The notes under the pieces: model-generated
The model's database searches: none
Told to the model about the DNA's origin: nothing
Seen by the model: only the letters and a program-made list of their open reading frames with translations
Part shown: one piece after another, positions 31,261 to 44,296 of the stretch
Layout of the letters: the number at the start of each line of letters is the position of its first letter
Position numbering within the stretch: position 1 is the stretch's first letter
Program-made: the position numbers and the translations under genes
Assembly (NCBI GenBank): GCA_963383645.1
Contig: OY726565.1
Span: forward strand, 34,825,529-34,889,528
DNA from: Muscardinus avellanarius
Lineage: Eukaryota > Chordata > Mammalia > Rodentia > Gliridae
Length of the DNA stretch: 64,000 bases
Reading direction: 5' to 3'

Positions 31261-32451
31261 GACACTCCTCTAACCAGCTCTCTGTGGTGCCATGAGAAGG
31301 GCTTTGGAATTCAAGAACACAGGGCAGTAATTAAAAAGGCATGGGCTGTCTGCATGCCCAAGAGAGTGCTATGTGAATGAACACACACTGTGGTTCAGAA
31401 TAATGTTAGGGTTGATATACATTCCAATAATTGCATGTGTTAGTGATTGTATTGGGGGGAGGTGGGATGGGGTGCAGAGCAAGTAGAATATGAAAAATGT
31501 TAGGTTCAAATACCTTCACAGCCTTAATAATGTGTTTGTTAAAATCTTGGAGAAATTTTCACAATAAGATATATTTTGTGTAGTCACTGGCTATTGTGCA
31601 ATGTTCCAAAACCTATTCTTATAACGAGGCAGCATACAGGTCAAGTTTGGGGGATGATGTTTATTGAAAAGAAACTAAGGAAGACAGTAGATATAATTTA
31701 TTCTTCAGGTATACACAAAGATCTGGTGAGGCTGGATGTCAGATTCTAGGAGATGGATTCCAACCCATGAACTGGGGAGCTGTTAACTTACATGATTCAG
31801 GAAGGACTGGTCCATCTTCTGAATGATCGAGGGCTTGGATAGAATTATGAAAGAATGAAATGAAATTTTGGCTCTATATCTAAATGTATCAATTTGGCAT
31901 CTATGGTTAGGGGAGCCTCAGATGTTCCCCTGATATACTACTAGAAGGATTGGGGTCCAAGCCTTACTGTTGTGTCTGTATGACAAAATGAGCAAGTAGC
32001 ATGATTTATTCTTTACCTCAGTTTCCAAAGACAGAGAAGGGTATTATGGTACTTGCTGTGGTGTGATCAGAGAACTGCACTCCTAGGCTTGAAGTTGGTC
32101 GAATTGATTTTCATAAGTACTGTTCATGGTTAGGTTTCCAGGAACTTTGTAAAGAGGGTGACACTTTTTCTGGAGGGCAACCTGAAGGAGATTGCTCTTC
32201 TATGAATTATCACTTTTTATAGAACTTTAAAGATAAATGAAACTTTGGACATCTGAACAAAAAGATCAAATCACCTAAAATGAGTACAATATGAGTGTGC
32301 CTTTAGAATTCTACTAGAGACATTCAGAACTGAGATTAATTAAGCCTTTACCTCCTCTCAATCCCCACCATTTGCAAAAAACCATCTGAGATGGTTTTAT
32401 TTTTTATTATGTATATTTGCTGTTCAAATGACATTTATTCATCGTTAAAGC
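31261..32451. other. Single-copy DNA
   Basis: Nothing recognised; no coding signal. Confidence 0.5.
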
Positions 32452-33870
32452 AATGACTTCACCCAAATTTTATTTTTTGTCATTGTCATATATTTATTTA
32501 TTTATTTTTATTTTTATGTGGATCATATTGAAAATGGCATACATTCACACAGTGCTTGGTGCCCTCCCTTCTCCCCTGCTTCCCCTTTACCTCCTCCCAA
32601 CAATGAGTGTCCAGGTTGTCCATTCTACATTCATACTTTTACACATTCGAATGTAGCTCCTCCATTAATCAACCTCAGCCTTTTTCCTCTCCTATCCTTC
32701 CATTCTAGCTTTGCTGAGGTTTCCCCTACATTATCTGGAGTCCCTCTGGTATCCCCAATACTCCCTAGTTTGGACATATTAGAGAAAACATATGTCCTTT
32801 CTCTTTCTGTGCTTGGCTAATCTCACTTAACATAATATTCTTCAGGTCTTTCCATCTTCTTGCAAATGACATGATTTTGTTCTTCTTTATAGCTGAGTAG
32901 AATTCTAATATGTATATCTCCCATAATTTTGCAATCCATTCATCTGTTGATGGAAGCCTAGGTTGGTTCCACATTTTGACTATTATGAATTGTGCTGCTA
33001 TGGACATGGGTATACATATGTTACTGTAGTTCCCTGATTTCAACTCCTTTGGAAAGATATACCAGGAGTGGAATAGCCAGATCATATGGTGAATCCATTC
33101 CCAGTTTTCTAAGGAATCTCCACACTGATCTCCATTGCAGCTGAACTAGTTTGCACTCCCATAAACAGTGTGAAAGAGTCCCTCTTTCCCCATATCCTCG
33201 CCAGCATTTGTTGTTAATTGACTTCTTTATGCTTGACACTCTGATTGGGGTTAGATAGAATCTCAGTGTAGTTTTGATTTGCATCTCCCTGATGGCTAAT
33301 GATGTTGAGTATTTTTAATGTATCTATTGGCAGTTTGTATCTCTTCTTTTGTGAAGTGTCTATTCAATTCAGTTGCCCATTTCTTGATTGGGTTATTTGT
33401 TTGGCTAGTGTAGAGTCTTTTGAGCTCTTTTTATATTCTGGATATTAGCTTTCTATCAGAGTGGTGGGTGGTAAAAATCTTCTCCCATTCTGTAAGCTTT
33501 CTCTTTAGATTCTTGATGGTTTCCTTTGATGAGCAGAAACTTTTTAGTTTGATGCCATCCCACTTGCTAATTCTTGCTTTAATTTTCTGTGCTTTGGAGG
33601 TCTTGTTGAGAAAGTTACTGCCTGTGCCTGTATGTTATAGTGTTGAGCCTATGCCCTCCTCTAATAACTTCACAGTCTTTGGACTAATTTCTAAGTCTTT
33701 GATCCATCTCGAGTTGTGCACAATGAGAGGGTAAGGATTTAGTTCTATCTTTCTACAAATGGATAGCCAGTTCTCCCAGCACCATTTGTTGAAAAGGCTG
33801 TCTTTTCTCCAGTGCAGGAGTTTGGCCCCTTTATCAAAGATCAATTGACTATAGGTTTATGGGTTTTAAA
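32452..33870 (-). mobile_element. 5'-truncated L1 (ORF2 C-terminal part and 3' UTR)
   Basis: On the minus strand, three open blocks carry L1 ORF2 C-terminal sequence: 33844-33635, 33284-33021 (with the Cys-rich C-terminal motif, C-W-R-G...H-C) and 33085-32765 (W-N-Q-P and Y-S-A-I-K-K type motifs). Frameshifts join them. The 3' UTR extends to about 32490 and the A-rich end is the TTTA-rich stretch at 32485-32515. The break at about 33870 is the 5' truncation. Confidence 0.92.
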
Positions 33871-35370
33871 CATTCACAGGCCATAGAACTAGGGGGAAGA
33901 AAAGACAAACTAAGATTTGTGTTACCTGTGTCGTCTCCTGCTCAGTGGTGTTATTCTCTGTCCCTTTCTTGCCTATCTTTTTAACCTAGTTTATTATCCT
34001 ATATATTTCTTATTCGAATCTATGTTTGTTTCTTTCTTCTATTTTCCCTCTATTTTTTCACTATTTGTACTTTTATTACTCATTCATGGTAGTCTCACAA
34101 AGTAATAAAATGAAATTACTTATTTGTAAACATCTATTTGCAAAATTTTCTACCATTAAACTATTTTTGGTAATGTATCGGTCTTGAAGTTTTGAATATT
34201 CTGAACTTACCTTTTCTGTTCACCTTTTCTGAGCTTACCATTCTCCTGTTTTTATTTTTTGTAAGAGTTTTTTTCATTCTTTTTAGGAATCTATTTTTAC
34301 ATGTTGTTAGGTAAAGCTAATGCAGATATTTTAAAAATTATCTTTTTACATTAACGTTTGCTCTTTTCCCTAACAACCAAAATGAGCTGCCCATTAGGTT
34401 AAGTTAGTTTGGAGAGAAAACAAATGACTTAAATTTGTTGTTGGTCATTAATGCGACAACCAGTGAACATAAGCAATGACTCTAGTTTCCCTTTATAGAA
34501 GGTGAATAATGGTGAGCAGTTCAGGTCCTGTGGTGGTCACAGATGCATATGTCAGCAAGTTGACCCTGTATGCAGAGCACTAGGGCACACAAAAATTGTT
34601 TGAATTCCATCTGATCAGAAGATGTCTGAACATTTAGGGTATTGAATCCCATTGGAAGAAATTTCTGGTTGTATCTGAGCCATTCCACTTTGATTTTTAC
34701 TGGATTGTGGAGATAAAATATTGACAGACTTTTTCTTTTTTTTATAATTTATCTATTACAATTTCATATGACTTGAACCCAAGAAAATAATAATATTGAC
34801 TGTGTGAGAAGTTAGACTAACCTCACTCTGAGGAGGTATATTTCCTTCTCTTCCTCTGATGCCCTTGAGGCAAATGACAGTGGGAATATCTCATGCATGT
34901 TAAAAGCTGATATCTGCCAGGAGAATTAGTCAGCATATCCTAGATTTATTTTCAGTCTCCCATGAATGCAAAATGAGAGCCTCCTCTGCACAATGAACAC
35001 ACTTTAGTATTGGGGGTGACTGCAGTCTTTACCTGGGGAAGGAAAGGTCTGATTAGACAGAAAGAAGGTTTTTTTTAAAAAATTTTTTTTTTAAAGAAGG
35101 ATCCTTCAAATCCAATTCAGCTAAATTATCTACCAAATCACAGTTAACCTCAAGTAAAACATCAGCAGAATTCACTTAATGGAAATGTCTTTCCTAAGAT
35201 TTCCCAGTACTCTAAACATTCTTCATCAGAAAATGTGACAAAAAGCAGACAGAAAAGTAGGCATAGTTTCCTCTGAGCTTTACATAATGTTTGATTTTAA
35301 CAGAATTATTATGCGCAGAAAAAAGTTAAGAAATTTTCTTTGACTTAGAATGTGATGGAATTATTTTTTT
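33871..35370. other. AT-rich single-copy DNA
   Basis: 1.5 kb without a recognised repeat; small open frames only. Confidence 0.5.
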
Positions 35371-35371
35371 T

Positions 35372-35545
35372 AATTTAATTTTATTTTTTATTGGTGCACT
35401 GTATTCATACATCATAGTGGGATAAAAAAAAAAAAACTTTTGTAGACATACATGCACACATCGCCCAGTTAGCACCTACCCGATCCCCACCCCATTCCCT
35501 CCCCATCCCTCCTTCCCATGCTTGGCTTAGTGGTTGACATCTAGT
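35372..35545 (-). mobile_element. Short L1-type 3' end, same family as composite tail
   Basis: TTTTTATTGGTGCACTGTAT, ACATGCACACATCGCCCAGT, ACCCCATTCCCTCCCCATCC and TGGCTTAGTGGTTGACATC: block for block like 12010-12180. Could be a 5'-truncated copy of the composite element or of its L1 donor. Confidence 0.8.
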
Positions 35546-35689
35546 ATTATAGCAATTTATCAAAAATTAAAAATGATAATCTCACATAACAGTTTCATTT
35601 GTCTGATACCAAGCTTTTAATGACTTAAAGATAACATTACAATATTTCTTTTTGCTTTCTTTCTTACCAGAGGATATTTTTTTCTTCAT

Positions 35690-36415
35690 TTTTTTAGGTG
35701 AAACTATCATATATTTATTTATTTTCCAGAAAAAATCTATCCTAATATGGAATATGGACTCTAGGTACCCACAACGATCTCAAAAAAGAAGCTAGAAGAT
35801 GTATATTTTCTGATTTCAAACCATATAAAGCTACAATAATCGAAACAGTGTAGTACTGTTATAAAGGTAGATGTATAAACCATTGGAGTTAAATAGAAGT
35901 CTAGAGATAAATTCTTCTATATATTGTCAAGTTATTTTTGACAAGGTTTCCACGAACATTTGGTGGAGGAAATAATAATCTTTTAACTAAATATTGTTGA
36001 AAAATAATAATTACATGGAAAAGAATAAAATTGGGCCCTTACCTAACCCCATATACAAATATTAACTCAAAATAGATAAAAGACCTAAATATAAATATTA
36101 AGACTATAAACTTTTAGAAGAAAATCTGGGTCATAAAACCTCACAACACTGAAATTATTTCTTGGATATGATTTCAATGGCACAGGCAACAGAAGGGTAT
36201 ACAAAATCCCTAAAAAATAAAAAAAAATTGTATATCCAAAGACAATGTAAACAGAGTTAAAAGTTACTGATAGAATGGGATAAAATATTTCCAAATGCCA
36301 TATCTGAAGGTATATTAATATTCCAACTAGAAATCCTAAAAATTAGCAACAATAAAAGCAAACAATACAATTTAGAGATAGGTAAAAGACTAAGATAAAT
36401 AATTAATCTTCACAG
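35690..36415 (+). mobile_element. Old L1 ORF2 fragment
   Basis: Contains AACTCAAAATAGATAAAAGACC and CTTTTAGAAGAAAATCTGGG, typical of L1 ORF2 upstream of its C-terminus. Many stops. It ends where the next, opposite-strand L1 piece begins. Confidence 0.7.
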
Positions 36416-36685
36416 ATAACCAATCTTAGTTGTCCTTTGGATGGAAAATCTTGTTTCTCTGGTTCTGGTGTGTGCTACCTATTTCTTCTTTGTAGTTAAT
36501 CTCTTTGAGTATTTTCTCTCATGCTGGTTTTGAAGACATAAGTTCCTTCAGTTTCTGTTTGTCATGGAAGCTTCTTATTTCCCCATGTAATTTGATAGAA
36601 AGTTTTGCTGGGTAAGGAAATTTTTGGCTGGAAGTTGTTTTCTTTCAGGGTTTAGAATATGTTACTCCAAGCCCTTCTGGCTCTC

Positions 36686-36924
36686 ATGACTTGGTTTGGG
36701 AAGTCTGGAGTGATTCTAATTGGTTTGCCTCTGAATGTCACCTGGCTCTTTGTTTTTGTTGCCTTTAAGATTCTCTGCTTGGCTTCCACATTGGTCATTT
36801 TGACAATGACTTGGTTTGGGAAGTCTGGAGTGATTCTAATTGGTTTGCCTCTGAATGTCACTTGGCCCTTTGTTTTTGTTGCCTTTAAGATTCTCTGCTT
36901 GGCTTCCACAAGGTCATTTTGACA
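36686..36924 (-). repeat. 120-bp tandem duplication inside L1 ORF1
   Basis: ATGACTTGGTTTGGGAAGTC starts at 36686 and again at 36806. The copies differ at about two substitutions and one small indel. The 120-bp period equals 40 codons, so both copies read in the same ORF1 frame. Confidence 0.96.
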
Positions 36925-37505
36925 ATTATGTGGTGTGGGGATCCTCTTCTTTGATCCTGTCTAAAGGGAGTTCTATAAGTTTCCTGGACCTGTGTATCGA
37001 CCTCTTGCTCTATGTTTGGAAAATTTTCTGCTATTACTTCCTTGAAGAGATTGTTGATCCCTTTTGTTTCACCTTCTTTTCCCTCTTCTATTCCAATTAT
37101 TGTTAGGTTAGCTCTCTTAAAATGGGCCCATATTTCTTCAGTGTCAGATTCCTGCTGTTGGATTTTTTTCTAAATTAGAAACTATGCATACATTTTTGGA
37201 GTGCTCATCTTCTAAGAGCGAGATTCTATTCTCCATGTGGTCTAATCGGTTGTTTGTACTTTGAATTGAGGCCTTCACTTCATTAATTGCATCCTTTATC
37301 TCTTTTGGCTCTCTCTGAATTCTTTTTGAAACAGCTCTATTATTTCTACAGTTATTTTCCTGATTTGATCTTTTAGAAATCTCTGAATTTCTGTTTTATC
37401 ATGTTCTGATGTTGTGGGGTTGTGGACATTCATTGCTCCATTGTTATTCCTCTTTCCCATGATTTCAGAAGTTTGTGCCTTCTCTGGGTTCTTCCCTTGG
37501 GTCAC

Positions 37506-38425
37506 TACGACTTCACTTAAGGTGCTGTGGATCTCGAGTCTATGGTATCTCAGTCCCCACTACTCCTTTACTGGGTTGTATTGCAGAGTCTCAGACCCAA
37601 GGAGTCAATCGAGGCTGCTTTAGACTATGGGGGGTGCCAGGTTGGGCATTCTCTTATGGTGTGATGTCTCTGCCACCGCCACTTCCCCACTGGGTCAAGT
37701 CCCTGGGAATGCAGTACTGGGATTTCTCCTCTAGGGGCCACAATTTGACTCACTGTTGAGTGCGCTGATGGAACTGTAGTGGACTTGGTGAATTTGCTGC
37801 TGCTGCCGCCAGTGGCAATATGGCGCCCCTGTCCTGCCCTCTGGCCGTGAGGCTGGCGTATTTCTTTTCTGGTTTTGAGCTCCTCTCTGAGTCCCTGCAG
37901 GGTGTGCTGAGCCCAGCCACTGGGAGCTTTAGATGCTCTTTGCGCCAAGAAATCTGCTGAATTCTGCCCAGCTGTTCCGCAGCAGCTCACCTCGGCTTGC
38001 CGTTTGCCGCTCCTCTCTGGAGCCTGGTGGGCTGTTGAGTGCGTTGGTCTAGAGCTGTCCGGTGAACTTACTGCTCCCGCTGGCAGTAAGGCGCTGCTGC
38101 TGCATCCTTGGCCGTGAGGCCGGCGTATCTCCTCTCTGGCTCTGAGCTCCATTCTGAGTCCCCATCCTCTCTGGGGCCTGGTGCTGCAAGGGAAGATGGC
38201 GCCCGTGCCGTTCCATGCTGTGGCTCCAGCCGCAGCACTGTGGTCTTGTTTCTTTCTGGTGTCTCGTTTTTCCAGCCCTCTTTTTCTCTGTCCCTTGTAA
38301 TTACATTTTTTTTTCTCTGCTGATAATGTTTTCTGGCTATGAAAGGTGCTGATTTTGTGGTAATAGAGATTGGTTGATAGCGGGGCTCATAAGCCCCACT
38401 TTTCTCCATCACCATCTTCCCGGAA
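37506..38425 (-). promoter_or_regulatory. L1 5' UTR with tandem monomers
   Basis: CTGTTGAGTGCG occurs at 37753 and 38032 (279 apart), and GCCGTGAGGC or its variant at 37844 and 38111 (267 apart), each followed by GGCGTAT and TCTGAGTCCC. So there are about two tandem units of 270 bp plus a partial third. Mouse L1s use tandem promoter monomers; a similar role here is inference. Long minus-strand frames (37625-38152, 38068-38505) are CpG-rich UTR and not genes. Confidence 0.8.
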
Positions 38426-40648
38426 GTTCCCCTGGAATTCTTAATTCTTTCAAAAATATTATGGAATGCTTGCATTGTACAATATCTGCGCTTAACTCTG
38501 GGCAACCAGGGTTCACTCTTACTCCATAATCATTTCTTGTGATAAGTCTTCTGCAACAAAATTTAATATACGAAAGAGCACACTGGGACACAAATGAGTT
38601 AGTGGGGTTTTATAATGAGAGAGGTGGAGTATAGTAAAAGATACTTAAAGATTTTGTCTCCTTGGAGTAGGCAGTTTTCTAAAAGTAACAAATATTGTCA
38701 CCAGGAGATGAAGCCAAAGGTGTGAAATAACTTTTAACTGAAGAGGGTAAAAATAATGGAATAATTTTGAGAATAATAATAAAAATATATGCTACCTTGG
38801 GACTAGCCTGATTTAGTAAACAGTAGGGCACTGGTTTCTCAATCACCAAAGGACAGCTGTAGAAGCAGAACTGAGTCAACAAGGGAAATAGCATTGATTA
38901 TGCACCTTTCTTTGTGCTTTATCTTATTTAATCTGCGCAATAAACCTGTGAGGCATGGAATATCTTTTTCAATTTCTTCATCTGTCAAATAATAATTTGC
39001 ACTATTATCTAGTTCTTAAATGTGATGATGTCTGAGAGATAATGTGAGTATTCAATAGGGCATGTCAAATATTTAGAGCAATTACTGAGACCAGGAAAGA
39101 ACTGCATGTAGGGATAGGTTATTATATGAAACAGCATGTTGAGGGAGATAGTAATAGCTATGGAGCAGGGAAGAGAAAGTAGCACTAGGGCTGGAAGGAG
39201 AGCCAGGGCGAGAGAATTCTGATTGACTCTACCTTGGCTTTTGCTTAACTACCTAAAATCATGCCTAGGGAAAAAAATGAAAATGGGTTACAATTGCCTC
39301 AGGCTTTCTTCTCATTTGCTCTTCTCCGACCCAACTCTCAACACCCTAGTACAGCTCCTGCTTCCCAGAATATGACAGGATCTACATATACACTTCTCTC
39401 TTTAACTATCCTAAGTTTGTGTCTTCAAGGCTTTTGGTTCTACCTCCCAAATGTTTTTGCCTCTGTTTCTTCCTTCAGTAGTCAATTATCTGTTGGTTAA
39501 ATTGAAATGTAGATTAATAAACTGTTCTAGAAGTAGATGTAATTTAATATTCTCATTCAAGAAATACATGTATATTTAACTAGATGAGTTTTAGAAACAA
39601 ATCCTTAAATAAAAGAAGTGAATCTATTGAGGTGTTTTCATTTTTATGGCGATAAAGACAAATTGGGTAAAGGTAGCATGCCCTTATGTTTCTCAGCTCA
39701 CTATTCATTAAATCTCCCATTTTCTGTGACCCTCTCAGCACCAATAAACAGTTGAAACAGGTGCATTCAAAGTCTGGCAAACTTCTGTGCTGGTCCAACT
39801 TCAGTGTTTGTGAAAGTAAAACTTGGGAAATCTGAATCTTAAACATTCATCTATTGATTCATTTTTCACATTTTGAAGGTACTTCATTTTTCATAGATTG
39901 TGCTATGTCTCTAGTTGTTCAATAGCTTTCTTATAGAAGAAACAGAATTATCCAAGTGTTGCTGCTTCAGGAGGGAATGAATTTCTGATATATCGTATTT
40001 TGGCAAGGTTCTATAACTAGATGAGTTATTTTTTGTCCCTCAAAGGCTCTTTATTAAATGGCCACTGGACATATCCATAATGCTAATGCCTTTTTGATTT
40101 AGTCTTTTTGGATGACTGCTTTTTCTGTGGCTCAGGGCTTTGGATCCATCTCCCAGTGTTCAACTAAAAGGGAAACTCTGGGTAAAATTTTCCAGTGCTT
40201 TAGTTTTACATCAGGGTACTCAGGTCACATTCTTCACTGAGGTTGGAAGTACACTAAAGTAATTGAAAATATGTACACCGTTAAATATAATTTGATTTAT
40301 GTGGATCCAGGCTTTGAAGTTTTCCATCCTCAACAACTTATTTTGAGAAAGGAAAGATTGTTCTGGTCTGAATTATGCTTATTTATTAGCTCACTTGAAA
40401 AATGGAAAGGGGCTTCACTCTTTTCCACACCTTTCATTCCTGCCTACTGTACAGCTGTTCAAAGTTATCTCCTGATACACTCTCTGAAGAATTAAAGCTG
40501 AGAATAACACTTCTGTTTTTATTCAAACAATGTGTGCTTATCTAAAATTATATTAGTCACTAAAATATTTTAACTAATTCATTAAGAATTTGTAAATAAG
40601 TTGTCAAATTCTACCAAATATATGTTCTATGAAAAGTACACTTAAAAT
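38426..40648. other. Single-copy AT-rich DNA
   Basis: 2.2 kb; no SINE, L1 or LTR recognised. Open frames up to about 88 codons show no family features. Confidence 0.5.
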
Positions 40649-40858
40649 TTTTTTTTTTGCGGGTCTGGGGATGAAACCCAGGGGCATTCGACCTCCGAGC
40701 TACAACCCCTGCCCTATTTTTTATTCTTTATTTTGAGGCCGGGTCTCACTGAGTTGTAAAGGGCCTCACTAAGTAGCTGAGGCTGTCTGTGAACCACGAT
40801 CCTCCAGGTCTCAGCCTCCCAAATGCTGGGATTACAAGAGTGTGCCACCATGCCCGGC
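40649..40858 (-). repeat. B1-ID SINE, older subfamily
   Basis: T run, GGGTCTGGGGATGAAACCC, through GCCACCATGCCCGGC. Flanks CTATGAAAAGTACA and CTATGAAAGTATAC are a near-perfect duplication. Confidence 0.93.
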
Positions 40859-41404
40859 TCTATGAAAGTATACTTTACATGGAAAGAAACTCCTTGTGCA
40901 TGCCTTGATAGAGAGATACCCCATACTTTGTTCTTTAAGACTAAATGTGTGAAGTCTAGAAGATCTTTTCTTCTAAACCTCACAGAAGAACAAGTACTCC
41001 CAAAACATGTTGGGGGATGCTTTACTTTATTCTGAGATTTTTCTGAGAGTTTGTTTAGAAATTTGGCATAAAAGAATTGTCTTTCCAAGATTTGAAATTG
41101 TTACTGGCAGCTTTTAGACAGAAATAACTTTAGAACAGTGTTTTAAGATAAGCTTTTTCTGAGGAATGCAATGGAATACATAAAATGGGGAGGACATGTG
41201 AATTCTTGATAAAATTGCATTGGAGAGATGAACCTCTGCAGTAGAAACAACTGTTAGAACACAGGACCCAAATACATTTTAGTTAGATGACGCAATTTTT
41301 TGAGACTATCATTATTGATAAAAATACAACTTAAAGATAAGCTGCCTTTTACATATATGCCATTAATACCTGGTGACTTGGATGAAATTTTTATCTCCAT
41401 AAGA
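40859..41404. other. Single-copy DNA
   Basis: Nothing recognised. Confidence 0.5.
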
Positions 41405-41423
41405 GTTGTTGTCAAGGATTTTT

Positions 41424-41615
41424 TTTTTGTGTGTGTGTGGTACTGGGGTTCCTGGAAGCCCTTCTACATCCGGGCTACAATCCCAGACCTATTTTTTATA
41501 TTATTTTTGAAACATGGTCTCTTACACCAGCGCAGCTGGCTTCAAACCTGCGCGATCCTCCTGTCTCTGCTTCCCAAGTGCGGGAATTACAAGTGTGCGC
41601 CACCAAGCCCGGCTT
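41424..41615 (-). repeat. B1-ID SINE, young subfamily
   Basis: TGTGTGGTACTGGGGTTCCT through GCCACCAAGCCCGGC. The long direct repeat TTGTTGTCAAGGATTTTT flanks it (about 41406-41423 and 41617-41634). Confidence 0.96.
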
Positions 41616-41636
41616 TGTTGTTGTCAAGGATTTTTA

Positions 41637-43679
41637 AATGGCTGTTGTAAGAGCATTTGTGGATGCTCTGCTTTGGTAGATATTTTAGATATTGAGTTAT
41701 ATGAAGGAAAGGGATAATAACAGGCTAGCCCATGGATATCAGATATAGGGCCATAACTGATGCATTCACTGCCCTTCTCACCTGCACTGCATGAGAATGA
41801 TTTTCTTTGAAAGATTATCTACCTAGATTGATTTGTTTTACCTTCACAGAATGCCAGATTATTTCTCAGGACAAATCTCAGATCTAGCTTATAGTCTTAC
41901 ATGGCAAAAAGTCAATAAATATATTTTTGAACAACTAGAATATTTATACATTTATTGTTGTATTATAACTGTGATATGCTTATAATAGTTTGAATTATCC
42001 AGTTATTCTTCCATAGGTACCTGCTATGACTCTGGAACTTTGTTGTCTTTCATATATTTAACGTTGCATAATAGGTATGATTCTAGGAAAGCATTCCTTT
42101 TTCTAAGGCAGAAAATTGAAGCATTCAAGGATGCTAACTTGCCTGCCTGAGATCCCATAGTAGAAAAGCAGCAAAGCTATGTTCTCCTGGTTGCATAATC
42201 CATGCTTTAACCCAGTATATTCATGTCCTTCATGTCAGGCTGTTTCCCTAGAAACAACCTCTACCCTCAACTGCTGCCCTTGAGGGTAAGACCTGAGGGG
42301 TTTACCCTCAGCTGCAAATCTGTTTCTTGGATCTAACAAATATGTATACCTCCTCCCCTAAACACTGCCATTATAATTTCTTATACTGAATTTATTTTTC
42401 TGCTTTAGCACTCCTGTATATACCAGATTGATGCCACTCTCAGAGTTGGAGAAATAACACAGGGCTTCTGAATTTCTTATTGCTTTTTGGCTACTTCCCC
42501 TGTAGCACTTCTTCCTACTCTTCCATTCCCTTCTAAAATTATATCTATTTTCTCCTCATTAGAACTACCACATTTATAATATACACATCCCAATAAGGAG
42601 ATATGATGGGGTGGCTTTAATGAATATCTTCTAAGTTATAATTATCTAATGTCTCTTACCTTGCTTGGCAGGGTCACTTGCTTATCATACAAACTTCATT
42701 TCTATGTGTTATAAGACAAAATGAAGGTAATGCTTTGGGGTTGACTACTCATTATTCTGCATATGTGGAAACAGACAAGGCAAGGAAAACTTTAGTGGCT
42801 TTGGGTATCTCCATTTAGTTGTGACCTGGGCAGGAAGTAACATTCATAGATGGAGAACTGATGAGATTTAGACCACTTGATCCGTGGGCCTCAGAACTTC
42901 CTACCCTCTCATTTGCTTCTTTTCACTCAATACTGAAATACTCTGTGAGACCATATGTAAAAATATTAAGAATATATAGTCATTGAAGTCACTTACTTAT
43001 AAGCTATGCCTAATTACATAAGAAATTATACCTTCTTTAAAGGATTGGTTTAATTGATCTTTCTGGAAGTTCTCTTTGATAGCAACTTCCTCTCATCTCC
43101 CTTGATATTCAGGCTTTATGTCTTATAGCATACACAAAATATCTACCTGCTTGGAATCTTGAATCATTAGAGGAAATAATCCTCCAAGGGCAGCATTAAA
43201 TGATATTTAACTACTGGGAAATCATAGAAACATCTTGGTAGAGTTGCAAGAATATGACCTTTAAAGGTAGAACTGGTTTTAATCCCAATTTTGAATTTAT
43301 TAGGCAGTATATGATCCTGAATACATTTCTTAACCTTGGATTCCTCTTTTATAAAGTAGAAATAACAGCATATTGCATTCAGGGATGTGTGAGGGCTTAA
43401 ATAGCACAATAAATGTCAATTCCTTTACTGGCTATTTATACTCAGGACTGTGGGCTGCTCAGAACTGGCACTGGTATATACAGTAACTACTTAAGGATTA
43501 ACCAATTAATTTATTCATTCATTTAAAAATATTTGCTTATTGAACAACAGGTAGGGGGTTCAACTGAGAAAGGTCTAAATGACTCCAGGGATAATTGTAT
43601 TTTAGTATTGCTTTTTATTTGCTGGCATTTCTTCTGTGCTTGTGCTTATATGAAACATGGCAAAGCTAGCTAATTTTTG
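41637..43679. other. Single-copy AT-rich DNA
   Basis: 2.0 kb; no gene or repeat recognised. Confidence 0.5.
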
Positions 43680-43744
43680 TTTTAATTTTTGTGGTACTAG
43701 GATCCCAGGAGCACTCTACCACTGAGCTATAGCCTCAGTCCTGG

Positions 43745-43787
<43 letters not shown>

Positions 43788-43888
43788 GGGACATGATCTC
43801 ACTAAGTTGCCTGGCCTCAACTATTGATCCTCCTGCCTCAGCCTCCCAAATGTCTGGGATTACAGGCATGTGCTAACCCACCCAGTGT
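43680..43888 (-). repeat. SINE with internal (TGA)n
   Basis: TTTTGTGGTACTAGGATCCC (ID half reversed), then a TGA repeat at 43744-43783 (about 13 units) in place of the A-rich linker, then a B1 half to GGGATTACAGGCATGTGC. Confidence 0.85.
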
Positions 43889-44296
43889 TAATTTAGTTGG
43901 CTTTAAGTTTAAATAAGCTGTGCCTAAATAGCTCTTTCCTGTGGACAAGAAGTCTTGTCTTTGGGGCTACTGATGAAATATTAATAAATAACAGGAAAAC
44001 CATCATTTTGCATGTGTTAATCTTCAGATTATAAACTTTGGAACAGAATTTTCTTGTTTTATTTGCATTAAATAACTACTTTTTATTTTAGTTTATGAAT
44101 GTATGTTGGGATAAAGCAAGAAATTGGCATTAAAGGACCCAAGTTATGATTTTCTGTTCTGTCTTCCACAATCCTAGGTTGATTTTCTAATCTTAGAAAA
44201 CCATTTTATTATTGAAATAAAGTGAGACTCAGAGAAATTATGTGGCTGTAAGTGAGAACCTACAGGATCTGGGCAGAATCAGATTAGCAGGGTATT
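43889..44296. other. Single-copy DNA
   Basis: Nothing recognised. Confidence 0.5.

Larger units (their letters stand above)
36430..38425 (-). mobile_element. 5' half of an L1: monomeric 5' UTR and ORF1
   Basis: On the minus strand: 5' end near 38420 (GGGAAGATGGTGATGG), a CpG-rich 5' UTR of about 0.9 kb with tandem units, then ORF1 with coiled-coil N-terminal part (37505-37296) and RRM/C-terminal part (36909 to about 36445) showing G-K-P-I-R and A-R-R-A-W motifs. ORF1 has frameshifts. No ORF2 follows; the element stops at about 36430 against an older L1 on the other strand. Carrying a 5' UTR is unusual for L1 copies, most of which are 5'-truncated. Confidence 0.88.

Noticed and set aside
37625..38505. 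Minus-strand frames of 175 and 145 codons
   Set aside because: They fall in the CpG-rich L1 5' UTR with tandem monomers; translations are low-complexity and the two overlap in different frames.
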